DNA of 64,000 nucleotides from Fragilariopsis cylindrus CCMP1102 (taxonomy: Eukaryota > Bacillariophyta > Bacillariophyceae > Bacillariales > Bacillariaceae), in contig FMBT01000297.1 in assembly GCA_900095095.1 (NCBI GenBank), positions 434,001 through 498,000 of the forward strand, in the 5' to 3' direction. A model generated the notes under the pieces. It was not told where the DNA came from. It worked only from the letters and a program-made list of their open reading frames with translations, and ran no database searches. Below, piece after piece: positions 23,646-34,379 of this stretch (positions are counted from its first letter, which is position 1; each line of letters begins with the position of its first letter). A program made the translations under genes and the position numbers.

Positions 23646-24194
23646 ATGGTAAAAGATTCGATCAAGCCGTACGTATCATCCTTCACGGCTGCTCGTGAGG
23701 CTGTCGGAAATCCAGATGACAGACTAGATAATTTAACTTGGGATAACGTCGGCCTTCAAACCCTCAAACGGAACGAACAAGAGTTTTCATTGATTAAACC
23801 TGACAATATAACATTGACCGATTGGAATAAGGCATTGGGGTATCATATTGTCAGAAAGCTGGAGACTGAAAGAAAGGAAGCAGAAGCTAAGATGGCAGAA
23901 GCTGAGAAAAAGGCAACTATCGAGATCCTAAAGATACTCCTTCCAGATGGCAATAAAGCAACCCTAGAAGAGAAAGTGAACGTGTTCAAAATGCTCCACA
24001 AGGCTAAGCTTGAAGATGACAAGTCGAAGCGTGATTCTCGGCAACAACAATTCGATCATGATATTAAGATGAAAAAAATGGAGGGTGAGCATGCTATTAA
24101 GATGAAAAAAATGGAGGGTGAGATGGAGCTTATTCTTTCACAAAGGAAAGTAAACGACGATAAAACAAAAATAGCTCTTTCTCTGCTTGCATAG
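23646..24194 (+). CDS. Unrecognised coiled-coil protein, 182 aa
   Basis: A single exon from an ATG with a well-formed frame. The first 80 residues look globular ('LDNLTWDNVGLQTLKRNEQE', then 'LTDWNKALGYHIVRKLE'). From there to the end the sequence is highly charged and helical, including two copies of an 11-residue unit (IKMKKMEGEHA, then IKMKKMEGEM) encoded by a 33-nt tandem repeat at 24063-24122. It lacks a signal peptide or membrane segment. I do not recognise a family. Balanced composition and absence of stops support a real gene; a transposon-associated origin is also possible. Confidence 0.55.
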   Translation: MVKDSIKPYVSSFTAAREAVGNPDDRLDNLTWDNVGLQTLKRNEQEFSLIKPDNITLTDWNKALGYHIVRKLETERKEAEAKMAEAEKKATIEILKILLPDGNKATLEEKVNVFKMLHKAKLEDDKSKRDSRQQQFDHDIKMKKMEGEHAIKMKKMEGEMELILSQRKVNDDKTKIALSLLA

Positions 24195-24622
24195 GATCGA
24201 GCGCACCATCATCATCATCTCCATTGATCGATTGTATCAATCAGTTCTCGCACGGAACATTGAGCGCATCACCATCATCACCATCACCATCATCATCATC
24301 ACCATCTCCCATTTACTCAAAAGTGGTTGGTCGTATCAATCAGTTCGACAACCGAGAAGGGGTTTGATCAACTTTACTTTAGTATTAATTCTATCATCAT
24401 CATACCATTATCATTATCATTATCATCACTATAACTGATTGAAGGTATTGTTTATTGGGCAAGAAAACAACTAACTATATAACGTAAAGCAATAGATTAA
24501 GCATCCATCTATAGTACATCAATTATTTCTACGAGAGGCTCCCGAAAGTCATACATTTAATTGCTTTTTAAATTAATAAACATATAGTGTGTTCCTGATA
24601 CACGCAAAAATACTATACTTTA
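24195..24622. other. Convergent spacer with CATCAC repeats
   Basis: 428 bp between the coiled-coil gene and DGAT2. Imperfect CAT/CAC triplet repeats occupy about 24203-24308 and 24395-24430. They create Ile/Thr/His-rich false frames. No gene is supported. Confidence 0.55.
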
Positions 24623-25801
24623 CTACCAAACTTCTAACTTTTGTGTCTTGGCTATTTCAGGACCATAATATTCTTCTTTGTGTTCCTCAAAGATTCGAGT
24701 CAATGCAGTTATGTATTTATCATGCCAATGTTTCACTTCCTCGCGTGATGGATTTGATATTGTTGGTAATACAACAGGTTCACCAACAACGATCCGTAGT
24801 CCACAATTATCCCGTTTGGGTAATATTGGAAAGAACCACGATCCAAATACAACTATTGCTGGTATACCTAATTTGTTCAACCATAGTCTAAAATTCCACA
24901 TCCCCTGTATATTGTCATATGTTTGATTTTCACCAAATGTATAAACAGGAACAATATTATACCCATGTTGTAATGCTAACTTAACAAATCCCGTCCGTTT
25001 TTTAATATAAACTCGATCCTTATTTCGACATGTTAATGTCGCTTCTTCAAATCCACCAGGTGGTAGTGCCAAATGATTCCTTTGTTTTCCATCCTTCTTT
25101 TTCATCATGTAATTTATCATAGAAGATTTATCAGCGCTACCTGGTGTTCCTGTTAATCTACTCCAAAGACGAAACAGTGGTGATGTGAATAATACAGGAG
25201 AAAAACAAAATTGTACTTTAGCATCATTCATTATTTTTGAACAAAATAATGCAGACCAACCTAAACAAAATGCACCATGGGGATGGACAGCATACAATAA
25301 CGGTTGATGCGGTTGTTGTTGTTTTTGTTTGTTCTCATCTTTATTTTCTTTCGTTTCTAATACCGTTTTTGCTGTTGTTGTTGAAGGAAGTGATTGTTGT
25401 TTTTGAAAAATGACAATATATTTTTTATAATATAGAGTACTGGTTCTAGCATATGATTTCATGATATTGTCATCACTACTTTCGCCCCCCCATGGTAAAT
25501 ATGCAATCAATGTTAACACAACCAAAATAAAAACCGAGAAATAATTTTCATTCCAAAACCAATATAATCCTAATATTGGTGACCCTAATGAAGCGAGCCA
25601 TACTAATATAAAAGTTAATAATGCAATCGCACCAATCATTGTTTGAAGAATTCTACTAGGACTAAGACTGCTGATGTTGTCATTATTATTATCATTACTA
25701 TTGGCATCGTTGATGGATGACCAATAATATGCATATTTTGATGACGCCAAGGATGATGAAGAATTTGCCATAGCGCTACTCTTGTTGTTGGTATTGCTCA
25801 T
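24623..25801 (-). CDS. DGAT2: Type 2 diacylglycerol acyltransferase (DGAT2)
   Basis: A single exon of 392 aa. A Ser/Asn-rich N-terminus precedes two adjacent hydrophobic segments at about residues 53-75 and 80-105, the ER membrane hairpin of DGAT2. A Gln/Lys-rich insert follows, then the catalytic 'AVHPHGAFCLGW' (HPHG), 'PPGGFEEA', 'KKRTGFVKLALQHG', 'IVPVYTFGEN' and 'VVVGEPV'-type C-terminal blocks ('IVVGEPVVLP'). It makes triacylglycerol from diacylglycerol and acyl-CoA at the ER or lipid-droplet surface. Diatoms carry several DGAT2 paralogues; which one this is cannot be told here. The frame is intact. It is transcribed divergently from the neighbouring membrane-protein gene across 396 bp. 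Confidence 0.93.
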   Translation of the reverse strand: MSNTNNKSSAMANSSSSLASSKYAYYWSSINDANSNDNNNDNISSLSPSRILQTMIGAIALLTFILVWLASLGSPILGLYWFWNENYFSVFILVVLTLIAYLPWGGESSDDNIMKSYARTSTLYYKKYIVIFQKQQSLPSTTTAKTVLETKENKDENKQKQQQPHQPLLYAVHPHGAFCLGWSALFCSKIMNDAKVQFCFSPVLFTSPLFRLWSRLTGTPGSADKSSMINYMMKKKDGKQRNHLALPPGGFEEATLTCRNKDRVYIKKRTGFVKLALQHGYNIVPVYTFGENQTYDNIQGMWNFRLWLNKLGIPAIVVFGSWFFPILPKRDNCGLRIVVGEPVVLPTISNPSREEVKHWHDKYITALTRIFEEHKEEYYGPEIAKTQKLEVW

Positions 25802-26197
25802 AGTTGCACTAGCTAGCGTACAGTACTGCTGAGTTTTACTTCTTTCGAAATGCTTTTCTACTTTATATCTTAAACAACCAATCGACGATGCGGAATACTT
25901 TGTACATGTACATAACTTCCTATCTACAGTGTGTATTGTAAGTCAGTTCAATCAGCCAGTGCGGTACTACGTACGTTAGTATCCGATCTAACTCCTGGCG
26001 AATAAAAGATCTTGATTACTACAACAACAAAAACTCCAATTCGTGACTGGCGCGCGTGTTGAGTGTGTCTTTGATTTTGAATTTGAAAAAAGCAAAAAGT
26101 AGTGTTGTATCCGTAAGTCATCACTTATTTCTTCACATCATCTCTCATACCTGTATAATTTTTTATGAAATAAGGAGAGAAAGAGAGACTTTGCGCC
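25802..26197. promoter_or_regulatory. Shared divergent promoter region, DGAT2 / membrane protein
   Basis: 396 bp between two ATGs on opposite strands, so both promoters must lie here unless 5' UTR introns exist. No defined motif was identified. Confidence 0.4.
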
Positions 26198-27518
26198 ATG
26201 GGAAAATCTACCAAAGCAGCGTCGTCGTCACGAGGCAAGATGACGAAAGATCAAAATAAAACTGCCGAAGAGTCTTCTCGCAAGGTTGCTGTTGAAGAAG
26301 TTGCGACCGATCATCTTCCACCAATTTTTCTTATATTTACCGTCATGGCATGTTCCGGTTTTCTTTTTGTATATTCCTTTCGTGATGTTTTTGCAACAGG
26401 GAGGAATATCGGTGGAGCATACGATCACGCTTATTTGGTACGTATAGACGGGTTTTCTTTCTCTTTCACCTTTCATCACCCCTCAACTTTTAGATAAGAC
26501 TATGACAAAATAACTGACGATAAATTTTTCCTTTTCTCTAAAAATTTTCAAAACAAAATTTCGTGTATGACAATGTATTACTCTGTAGACCTTCACAAAT
26601 TCTATAGCGTTCTTTAATAATGAAAAAGGTTGGAAATCGCAACAGGGGGGATTGAGCTCTATTTCACCAGTAACGACCGATGCAAATAATATGGGAGGAT
26701 TATTTGTTCGTAAATTAGGTGGTGCCGCTGCATTGGCTAGTCAGATACAAAAAATATTACCGCTCCTTTTTCATCCAGCAAACGCACGATGGAAAAGAGG
26801 ACATTTCCGTCCTGTACTTATAACAGCTGTCATTGCCAATTTATCTTTGATCGTATTCTATGGTATTTATATTACAGAAGAATTGACCGCCGTTGGTGCC
26901 GATGAATTACCGAAACTTTTTACTGGGATTCTAATTTTGGAAACAATTGTAATCCTAGCATATTTGATCACATCCAGGAACGTTAGCAAAGGACCCGCAG
27001 TTGCGATGCAAGATGGAAAGACACCCAATTCGATTATTTCAAGGATTGTTGCTCGAACAAATTTGTTAGTATCTGGAATGATTGTTGTCATTGCCGGACG
27101 GGATTTGTTCTTCCCCGGAACAATCCTTGATTTTATTCCACGTGATGATATTTATTTAGAATGGACAGGAGCATTGTTACATTCTCCACCGGATGGTTCT
27201 CCAGAAGCTGAAGCTCATGGGATGGAAAGAGATTTTTTCGTTGGTGAAAAATTCTTATCACAATACCTTGCCTTGAATATGTTGATTTTATGTCTATACA
27301 AATTTGTTGGTGCATTTGTAATTAGAACGAGGAACGATGGCGGTGGATTAATTCAGGCTAAAATGGTTTGGAAGGCACAGGCAGTGGGAAATGCCATAAT
27401 TCTTTATTTGTTTCGATTATTTAGTCCTGCTGCCGGCACTGCCTCAATTGACTTTCGTTGGCATTTAATGATGATCGCGTACGAAACATTAATCCTGAGT
27501 CTATATGGATTCTTATAG
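26198..27518 (+). CDS. Polytopic membrane protein of unknown function, 389 aa
   Basis: Exons 26198-26437 and 26589-27518 join in phase 0 ('DHAYL|TFTNSIAFF'). A basic, Lys/Ser-rich N-terminus of about 40 residues is followed by a first transmembrane segment ('IFLIFTVMACSGFLFVYSF'). The second exon has about five more hydrophobic segments with a conserved-looking loop 'HPANARWKRGHFRP'. The final region 'FRWHLMMIAYETLILSLYGFL' ends at the membrane. There is no cleavable signal peptide. I do not recognise the family. The clean frame, a canonical intron and consistent topology make it a confident gene of unknown role. Confidence 0.75.
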
Positions 27519-27708
27519 CTAATGTATTGAATAGATTTTTTCACCTAAAAAACTGTAGACGGTTAAGGAACAGTTTTGATTAAATCTAAATATCTCCAAC
27601 GAGAGTGTAGTGAATAGCCAATTCAGGACTGTTATTTTTAATTTAGCTTGCCATTTCGTAAGTCTCACAGCACCGACAAAATCATTAACCATTAAAGTGA
27701 TGATCTCA

Positions 27709-30700
27709 TCAGTCAAAACGTTGATAGGGGCTACGTGGTAAAGGTAGAGGACGCATAACGAGAGACGTTGGTGCACTATCATCTCTCGTTAGTAGGGTGA
27801 CTACTTCTATCCATTCGGAGAATCGAAGACGCGATGAGAACTCTAGAGATAGCCTATCACGTCCTCTGTGCGTGTAGTACTCAATCCAAAACCAAAGAAC
27901 TTCTCTAAAATTCTGCATTGTGTCGCGTTCTTTGTTATTAGATCGTTGCGTCGTCGACGAGGATCTGCGGTCGATATTCATTTCTTTCATGGCTTGTAAA
28001 AATGATACATCAACCGCACGATCTTCCCTTCTAGCTGCATCATCAACTTGGCGTTCGTGCTTAAGCTCCTCATCACTCATCTGTTTTAAATCTCGAAGCA
28101 GAATATGAAGTTCTTGTCGCCGGTAGGCAAAGATAGTAATACATACCGCGGTGTTTAAGCAGCAGATATTTTCGTGGTTAATGTTTTCAAATTGACAACT
28201 TCCAGCAGGTCTCGTAGCAGTCTTGTTCGATTAACAGATAAGAACCACGACAATCTTTTATGGTGTTGGGCCCATGTGTGATCGATGGCAAGGTATCGTC
28301 TTCTGGCTTAAAAATCCAACCAAAATGAACACTGCTTTCAAGAGAATCATCCGATTTAGCTTCTGTCGTATCTTGATCTTTATTCATGCCCACATCGATA
28401 GTCTTCATTGTTGGAAACCAGTCTGACGGTCGGTTGTGATCTCTCAGTAGCTCACCATTAACACGAGCTGAATCAGAATCATTATTGCTTCATTGATAAC
28501 GCACATATCCCACCACGAGTGAGTTAATACGCTCGAGAGAAGACACCATTGTCACTTTTCCATCTCCTATTACTCATGCAGAGCATATCATTGTCGTCAT
28601 CAGATTGACTACCAAGTGATATTCTCTCTAGGCTTAGTATTACAGAGCGAATGAACACGTTGCTATCGACAAGATTTGAAGCTGCAACTATCATTAGCTT
28701 ACGGAACTTGTCTTCGGTTTCAAGATGACTAACCAATATTTCTAGAGATTCCGTATTTCCTTTACAAAGCTCTCCTAGAAGGTCGAAGGACGTTTGCAAG
28801 CTCCCTGAGCAGTGGAAAGAGTCTCTAGTGACATCGACTATCAGGTGTTCTATCAAACCACTTTTGGCAACGAAGACTTGCTCAACTGAAGAGGATCCGC
28901 GTAGAAAGACTCGATGCAACTTGCAAGCCAAAAACGATACGGTGATTCTTCCGATTCGGAAACGAATGCAGCAACAATCTTCGAAAGAAGACCAGGGGAT
29001 ATATTGGTTGTATCGTACTCAGAAGTATGGTGGTTTCCAAATATAAACATTCGTTCATCGTCGCTTAGCAAGAGTCGTCTACCATCGTAATTGTCACAAT
29101 CTCTGTCGCAATAGTTATGCAATAGCCTCAGTATTGAACCACAAGAGCGCTTTCTGGTGTACATTCGCATCCCGGTCCGTGTATCCCATCTTGTTGCTCA
29201 TTCAAGCTTTCGGACGCATCATTTCGATTTTCTGAGTCTCGACGTGACACGGATTCTCTCGAGGAAGAAAGCGTACCCCAAGGCAGCCTTTGGAACATAT
29301 CATCTAGTATCCTTATGATTCCATTATTTTTCAACATTTCTTGGGCATCTACTTTGCGGCGTCCACCTAGCAAAGTGCATAGAACAAATAGAATTTCCAC
29401 TTGATATGGGCCTAAAAGAAGCGCATTGAACTGTAGCATATTTGCTGCATCCTTGGGCGTCTTGGAACTATCTCTCCTCCGATGTACCTGGTCTGGCGAG
29501 ATATTAGTCGCCGATGCTAAGTCATCCAATTCGCTTCTAGGTAAATCTTCGATATCGCTTGTTTCGCTACCTTCTCTCGTAGGAGCTGTTCCAGCAACTA
29601 CTCCCGCTTGCTGCGCGGCACTGATAACAGCGATTATATGTCCGAGTTGGTTGGTATGTTCACCTCCATTATTAAAAGAACTTGATAGGTTTTCTAGCAT
29701 TTCAGTTACAGATCCAAGGTGGTGAAGTTGTCTTGGAATATCATTATCATTGCTGTTATTATTATTCTCATTGTTTTCTCTACTAGAAGTAGAAATTAGC
29801 AGCTTTCGAGCGATTTTATCTAGATAGTCGACATCATTCCAATCATCAAATTCTTTTAGACCCATCATCATTAATGTATCCGCGATAAACGGAAAATGTG
29901 CCAGTACATGAAATGAAGAAGACTTTGACACTGGAGGTCCAAAATTCATGATTGCTAGAAGTTGCAGTAGTCGTTTTATAAGTATTTCATCACCGAGTAA
30001 AATTGACTGGTTCATATTGACGGTAGAATCTCTACCTGCACGAGCTGCACGATTCTGTCTTAGTTGGAGTAATTCGATCGACTTGAGAACGGCGGGACTT
30101 TCTAGCAATTGTCGATCTTCTGGTTCGAATATTAATAGAGCCAAGATTCGACAAAAGTGCGCGAATTGTCGACAACTAAAGTTCCCCCAAAGAGTGTATA
30201 AATTCGAAACATTTCCCAGGAAAAATGTCGTAGGAGTAGAAACACGAGAGGGTATACTCGCCCCGGTCGTGTTGTTGTTGCTGTAGCTGTTATTGTTGTC
30301 ATGTTCGTCGTTGTTCATCTCATCATCGTTAGTATTATTGGAAGCTGGTTGTTGCTGTTGTTGTGATGAATTCGATTGTAAGCTGAGTATTTCTTCGATC
30401 ACAGTCGCCGCTCCGTCGAAACAGGCATCGTGTGACATCAAGGTGAATAGAAAGGTCAAGAATTCTTGATTATCATCGTTTAAGATATGTTCTTTTTCGA
30501 CTAACGATGGGATGGAATATATGAGTTCTCGAAGACACGCAAGCGCTTCGTTCCAACAATGTCCAAGTCGATTCACGAATAATTCCTTGCTCAAATCTCT
30601 CGCGTCGTACGACCTTGCCATACATTCACCGACAAAGCTCGATTCGCGAAAAATTCTAACAAGAGCTGAAATTCCTCCGGCCAATACGAAAGCATCTCTT

Positions 30701-31833
30701 TCTAATCCCAATCTACCCCCACCTGCATAAAATCGATGAGCCGTTGGATGTAGATTCGGATCGTTCACAACGTCTCGACCTCCTCTCCCCCCAAGATTCA
30801 AAAACGCTGTTGGATCCCCAATCAGACGAGGGGATATCCTAGAAATAATCATTTGAGTTTCCGCCCAATCACCATTATCGATGGCCTCTTCTAATAAAGT
30901 AACTTCGGAGCACATCCCAGAAGCTGGTCCATCTAATGCATTAAAAAGTGAGGTTCCTCCCATCAACTTTAAACGATCGGATGCAGCTATGTCATTATCA
31001 TTTCTTGATTTCAATCTACCGGTAGTCTCTCGAGCAAGCAACGATAACGTAATATTTGGTCCACCCTCACCACCACATCTACATTGACCTTCACCCTCGA
31101 CGCTACGTGTACTACTGATAGGAAGATCTCGTCGTAATTTTTGCCGCCTCCGATGTGCCGATGTAAGATCATTTAAACGTTCGATACTTGTCCATCGTCG
31201 ACATTGCGTTTTTGATACTTCATCCCCTCCTGGTAAATCATCATCGTTAACGTCGTTGATGACTCTCGATGGAATTTCGAGGATCGGTGGAACTAGAGCA
31301 AATCCCGAAATGAGAGTTTCGAGACTCCTTCCCATCCATTCATAATGTCGACTAGGATGAGGAGTAAAGTCGGGTTCCTCGGATATTATTATATCAACTA
31401 CATCAGCAGCTGCAATATTCGTCATCGATGACGACTGGTCTGTTGCGAATGCGGATGCAGATCTTTCTCCTGTAGTATTACCCAGGCCTAATCTACGAAG
31501 GAAACTATTGACTTCTTCCTCTTCTTCGTTAGATCCAAAATCAATATCAGCATACGAATATGAATCATTATAATGATTTCTCGCTCGATCGGCGATAACG
31601 GAAGCGAATACCGGTTGGAGCTGTTGTTGTTGATGATGATAATCACGATATTCTTCTTCTTCCTCTTCCGTGGTTCCATCATCCTCGTATTCTTGCTGTT
31701 CCTGTTGTTGTTGGCGGTGGTCAGAAATAACATTATTATTCCCCCTATCGATAGTATTGGTAACTTCCGATTCTTTTACCATAGTATTGTTCTGGTCGTT
31801 CTCATCCGGATCAGCGGAATGAGAGATTCCCAT
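27709..31833 (-). CDS. TRPC4AP/TRUSS-like protein, CRL4 E3-ligase substrate adaptor; 3' half broken by six apparent 1-base losses
   Basis: The first 901 codons (31833-29128) are clean. They start 'MGISHSADPDE', which fits an N-myristoylation site (Gly2, Ser6). A low-complexity acidic region gives way to helical repeats including 'WGNFSCRQFAHFCRILALL' and 'EILFVLCTLLGGRRKVD'. The family then continues across successive frames: 'CECTPESALVVQY' / 'LRLLHNYCDRDC', 'FRFWLASCIESF'-like, 'LRGSSSVEQVF', 'FDLLGELCKGNTESL', 'NLVDSNVFIRSVILSLERI', 'NHENICCLNT', and a C-terminal 'NFREVLWFWIEYY'. These match human TRPC4AP (PF12463) in order. Human TRPC4AP is the DCX-box receptor of CUL4-DDB1. Breaks lie near 29130, 28906, 28526, 28485, 28243 and 28192, each curable by one base in a short run, so sequence error is likelier than pseudogenisation. 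Confidence 0.85.
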
Positions 31834-32240
31834 ACTAGTCCTATAGAAATGATATGTCGATTTTGTTTTTTTAAATGTACTGATTAATTCTGCGGGTTGT
31901 CGACGCAGCAGTATTCTATCGTCGTCGTCGTCGTCGTCGTCTGATAATCAGAGTGCTTGCTATGCATTACTACCGAGTTCCAATCAAAGACAACTACTGA
32001 CCAGGAACAACTTTCTTTCTGTACTCTCTCTTTCTCTCTCTTTTCCTGTGTTGATTTCTGATCTCACATTATTCTCATCTCAAACTTGTGAAGTTTGAAG
32101 TTTGGTCTCACATTAAATGTAACCTATTTCTCGTCGTTCAACTAACTTATTAATACCGGTAGGTATATTCAACGCAATCAAGCACGGAAATTCTTTTTTT
32201 CGCCACGAAAAACAACAAAATAAAATAGAAAAAAAACTAC

Positions 32241-32346
32241 TTCAGTCGTGGTTTTTATTTTTCTATTTTTAGGGGACTACTAAACAAATATTTTTTTAAA
32301 CCACGACTGAAAAACAGGGGAAAAAAATAGAAAATCCACGACTGAA
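32241..32346. repeat. Inverted repeat family, CCACGACTGAA
   Basis: TTCAGTCGTGG at 32241-32251 faces AAACCACGACTGAA at 32298-32311, giving about 14 paired bases. A further CCACGACTGAA copy stands at 32336-32346. The flanks also pair through A/T runs. Confidence 0.85.
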
Positions 32347-32365
32347 AAATAGCTACAAAAAAATA

Positions 32366-32394
32366 TTTTGTTTATGAGTCAATCATAAACAAAA
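32366..32394. promoter_or_regulatory. Perfect inverted repeat with a TGAGTCA core
   Basis: TTTTGTTTATGA and TCATAAACAAAA, 12-bp perfect arms, flank a GTCAA spacer. The arm end plus spacer reads TGAGTCA, the classical AP-1/bZIP half-site pair. Binding is inferred only from sequence. Confidence 0.55.
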
Positions 32395-32559
32395 TCACAA
32401 ACAGAGCAGAGAGAGTAACTTCGAGACGAGACGAATAAACGAGTACAAGTTCGAAGTCGGTTATTCGATGCGATTCGATTCAATCAACAAACGTCCAAAG
32501 TAAGAATCTAATTCAGGCAGCAGCAATATTAGAAATCTCCGCGGTATTTAATATTTAAG

Positions 32560-33096
32560 ATGTCATCCGCAATAAAGAGTAGCGTCGTTAGACAGAAATA
32601 CAGATCAATGTGTAGACTTATTAAGCGACTACCTGAAGAAAGTAATAATCAAGACAGTTATTGGAGTCAGATTCGAACATCCTTTCGTGAACCTTTAGGT
32701 ACTACTGATACAGCATTGGAAGATCGAATCAAAAAAGCTGATGATCGTTTATCATTCCTTAAAATGATAACACCAAAGTTAGATCATAATCATCCCTCAT
32801 CGTCGTCATCGAATGATTCTGCAACGGGAGGAGGATTAGGAGATGATGATACTACTACTACTAGTAGTAGTGGTGGTGGTGGAGGAGGAGGCAGTTTCGG
32901 TGGAGGACGATGGGTATACAAAAATGGCGAACGTATTGAGATTAGTGGTTCAAGTAGTACCGTCCGAGATTCAAAAGGAAGAGTTATTTCAAATTGGGAC
33001 GGAAAGAATCTTGATCCTGATAGTGTCAAACAACACAATCATCAATTAAAAAGGATGGGATATTTAAATAATTCACACGCTAAAGGTATTTTCTAA
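32560..33096 (+). CDS. Small protein with an N-terminal LYR-like motif
   Basis: A single exon of 178 aa. The N-terminus 'VVRQKYRSMCRLIKRLP' followed by 'SYWSQIRTSFRE' resembles the Complex1_LYR fold, in which a Tyr-Arg pair sits in helix 1 and Arg/Phe residues follow in helix 2. LYR proteins assist mitochondrial respiratory-complex and Fe-S assembly. The middle is a Ser/Thr/Gly-rich low-complexity linker. A C-terminal module carries 'GRWVYKNGERIEISG' and 'KGRVISNWDGKNLDPDSVKQ', which looks folded and is unfamiliar to me. The canonical Leu of L-Y-R is replaced (Lys-Tyr-Arg), so the family call is moderate. The frame is clean. Confidence 0.6.
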   Translation: MSSAIKSSVVRQKYRSMCRLIKRLPEESNNQDSYWSQIRTSFREPLGTTDTALEDRIKKADDRLSFLKMITPKLDHNHPSSSSSNDSATGGGLGDDDTTTTSSSGGGGGGGSFGGGRWVYKNGERIEISGSSSTVRDSKGRVISNWDGKNLDPDSVKQHNHQLKRMGYLNNSHAKGIF

Positions 33097-33744
33097 ATTA
33101 TACCGATCGATATACGATATATACAACAATCTGATAATTTCGGTACAAGTAGGAAGTAATTCATAAAATATATACATAGACGCAGAAGGTATTGGATGTA
33201 ATGCAGTCATATAAAAAGATATATTTGATATTTGATTATTATGGCCAGAATATAAATATTATTTGATCAACAACATCCTCCTATAAATTATTGTAATCTT
33301 TTGGAAATGGGTGATGAACTGCCTGGTCTTTCTTCATATACATACGAATCAAATCTTTTAATACATGCCCACATTTGTTTTGCATATTTGAAGTTAAAAA
33401 ATGACAGATCGTCATCCTCCAGAGTTTCCTATTTTCATTCATTGCCATGATTGTACTAATATTACAGTTGTCGCCTTAATTCCAAGTTAGAATTTCAACG
33501 TAATAATCGACGTTAGACCATAGGTAATTGTTTTAGTATTACATACAAAATAGCTCCCTACTAGAATTTGGTGAGATTTGCTTCTACAAGGATTGTTTTA
33601 GTGGTTAGCCGTAACGACCCCCCTTGACAATTGCTACTACTATTCACTGTCTAGCTTGAAGTCTGAACAAAATACTAGTCAGCTGTATGCATAATGGAAA
33701 CATATTCCTGTAATTTTATTTCAAACATCAAAATTCAGATTACT
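33097..33744. other. Convergent spacer, nothing identified
   Basis: About 650 bp of AT-rich DNA between the LYR-type gene and a minus-strand broken gene. No ORF or repeat worth naming. Confidence 0.5.
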
Positions 33745-34379
33745 CTACGTAACACGGCAAATGAAACTAATCCAAATATAACTTTCGTCACCTTCAACTG
33801 GGATTTTAACTACCGCCCAAGCATCTTCATCGAACGGTTCAATTAAAACTCCTGGTTCAAAGGTCATAGACAATATGACTCTACCAGCATTCCCGGCTTC
33901 GTTTTTTTTTGAGGACAATGGACCATTCAAGATCGATACGCTGTGTCTTGCCTGGTAGAAGTGATGTTTGTTAACCGGACCATGTTGACGATATCATCGT
34001 CGGGAAAAATGTTATATCCAAACCGCTGATGAACAAATACATGGAATTCGTGATGAACCACCTAATTTGTATCTCTGACTGAACCAAGTTAATCGAACCT
34101 ACTTCGCGCGAGTCCTGTGAGCGTTTGAATCTATCAATTGCACGGATGTACCTTATCCCATTATTTCGCATTCTCAACTTGTAGTAGCGAAGTGCTTTAC
34201 GATCTCGTGTAGTCGTCTCAAGCACAGTCTGCCCTTCGTACTTGAGGGTATAGTGATAGAAGGTGATACAGTGCTTTTCTTGGCCATTTTCTGGTTGGCA
34301 TGGACCCTTTCCCTCAATATGAAGAAAACTATTCTTCACTTGCTCGAACGTCGATAAGGAGTAGGATTCACTGCCTTAA
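33745..34379 (-). pseudogene. Unrecognised protein-coding remnant or terminal exon, two apparent 1-base losses
   Basis: Three consecutive frames read as one protein if a G is added near 34061 and a T near 33929. The parts are 'YHYTLKYEGQTVLETTTRD'...'QSEIQIR', then 'VVHHEFHVFVHQRFGYNIFP', then 'LNGPLSSKKNEAGNAGRVIL'...'FICRVT' and a stop. The upstream end sits right after TTTTTTAAG, which could be a splice acceptor (34380), so an upstream exon may exist; coding-like minus-strand fragments near 34500-34640 would fit. I do not recognise the family. It is either an intact gene with assembly errors or a decaying copy. Confidence 0.45.

Larger units (their letters stand above)
31834..32559. promoter_or_regulatory. 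Divergent promoter region TRPC4AP / LYR-type gene, rich in palindromes
   Basis: 726 bp between two divergent ATGs. Contains a (GTC)n run near 31918-31943, three copies of an 11-bp CCACGACTGAA element and a perfect 12-bp-arm inverted repeat; both are listed separately. Confidence 0.6.

Noticed and set aside
24255-24308. CATCAC repeat as a possible regulatory array or CRISPR-like repeat
   Set aside because: Simple triplet microsatellite with no spacer structure.
15590-28540. Lipid biosynthetic gene cluster
   Set aside because: Genes lie on both strands with separate promoters and unrelated genes between them; only a loose thematic link.
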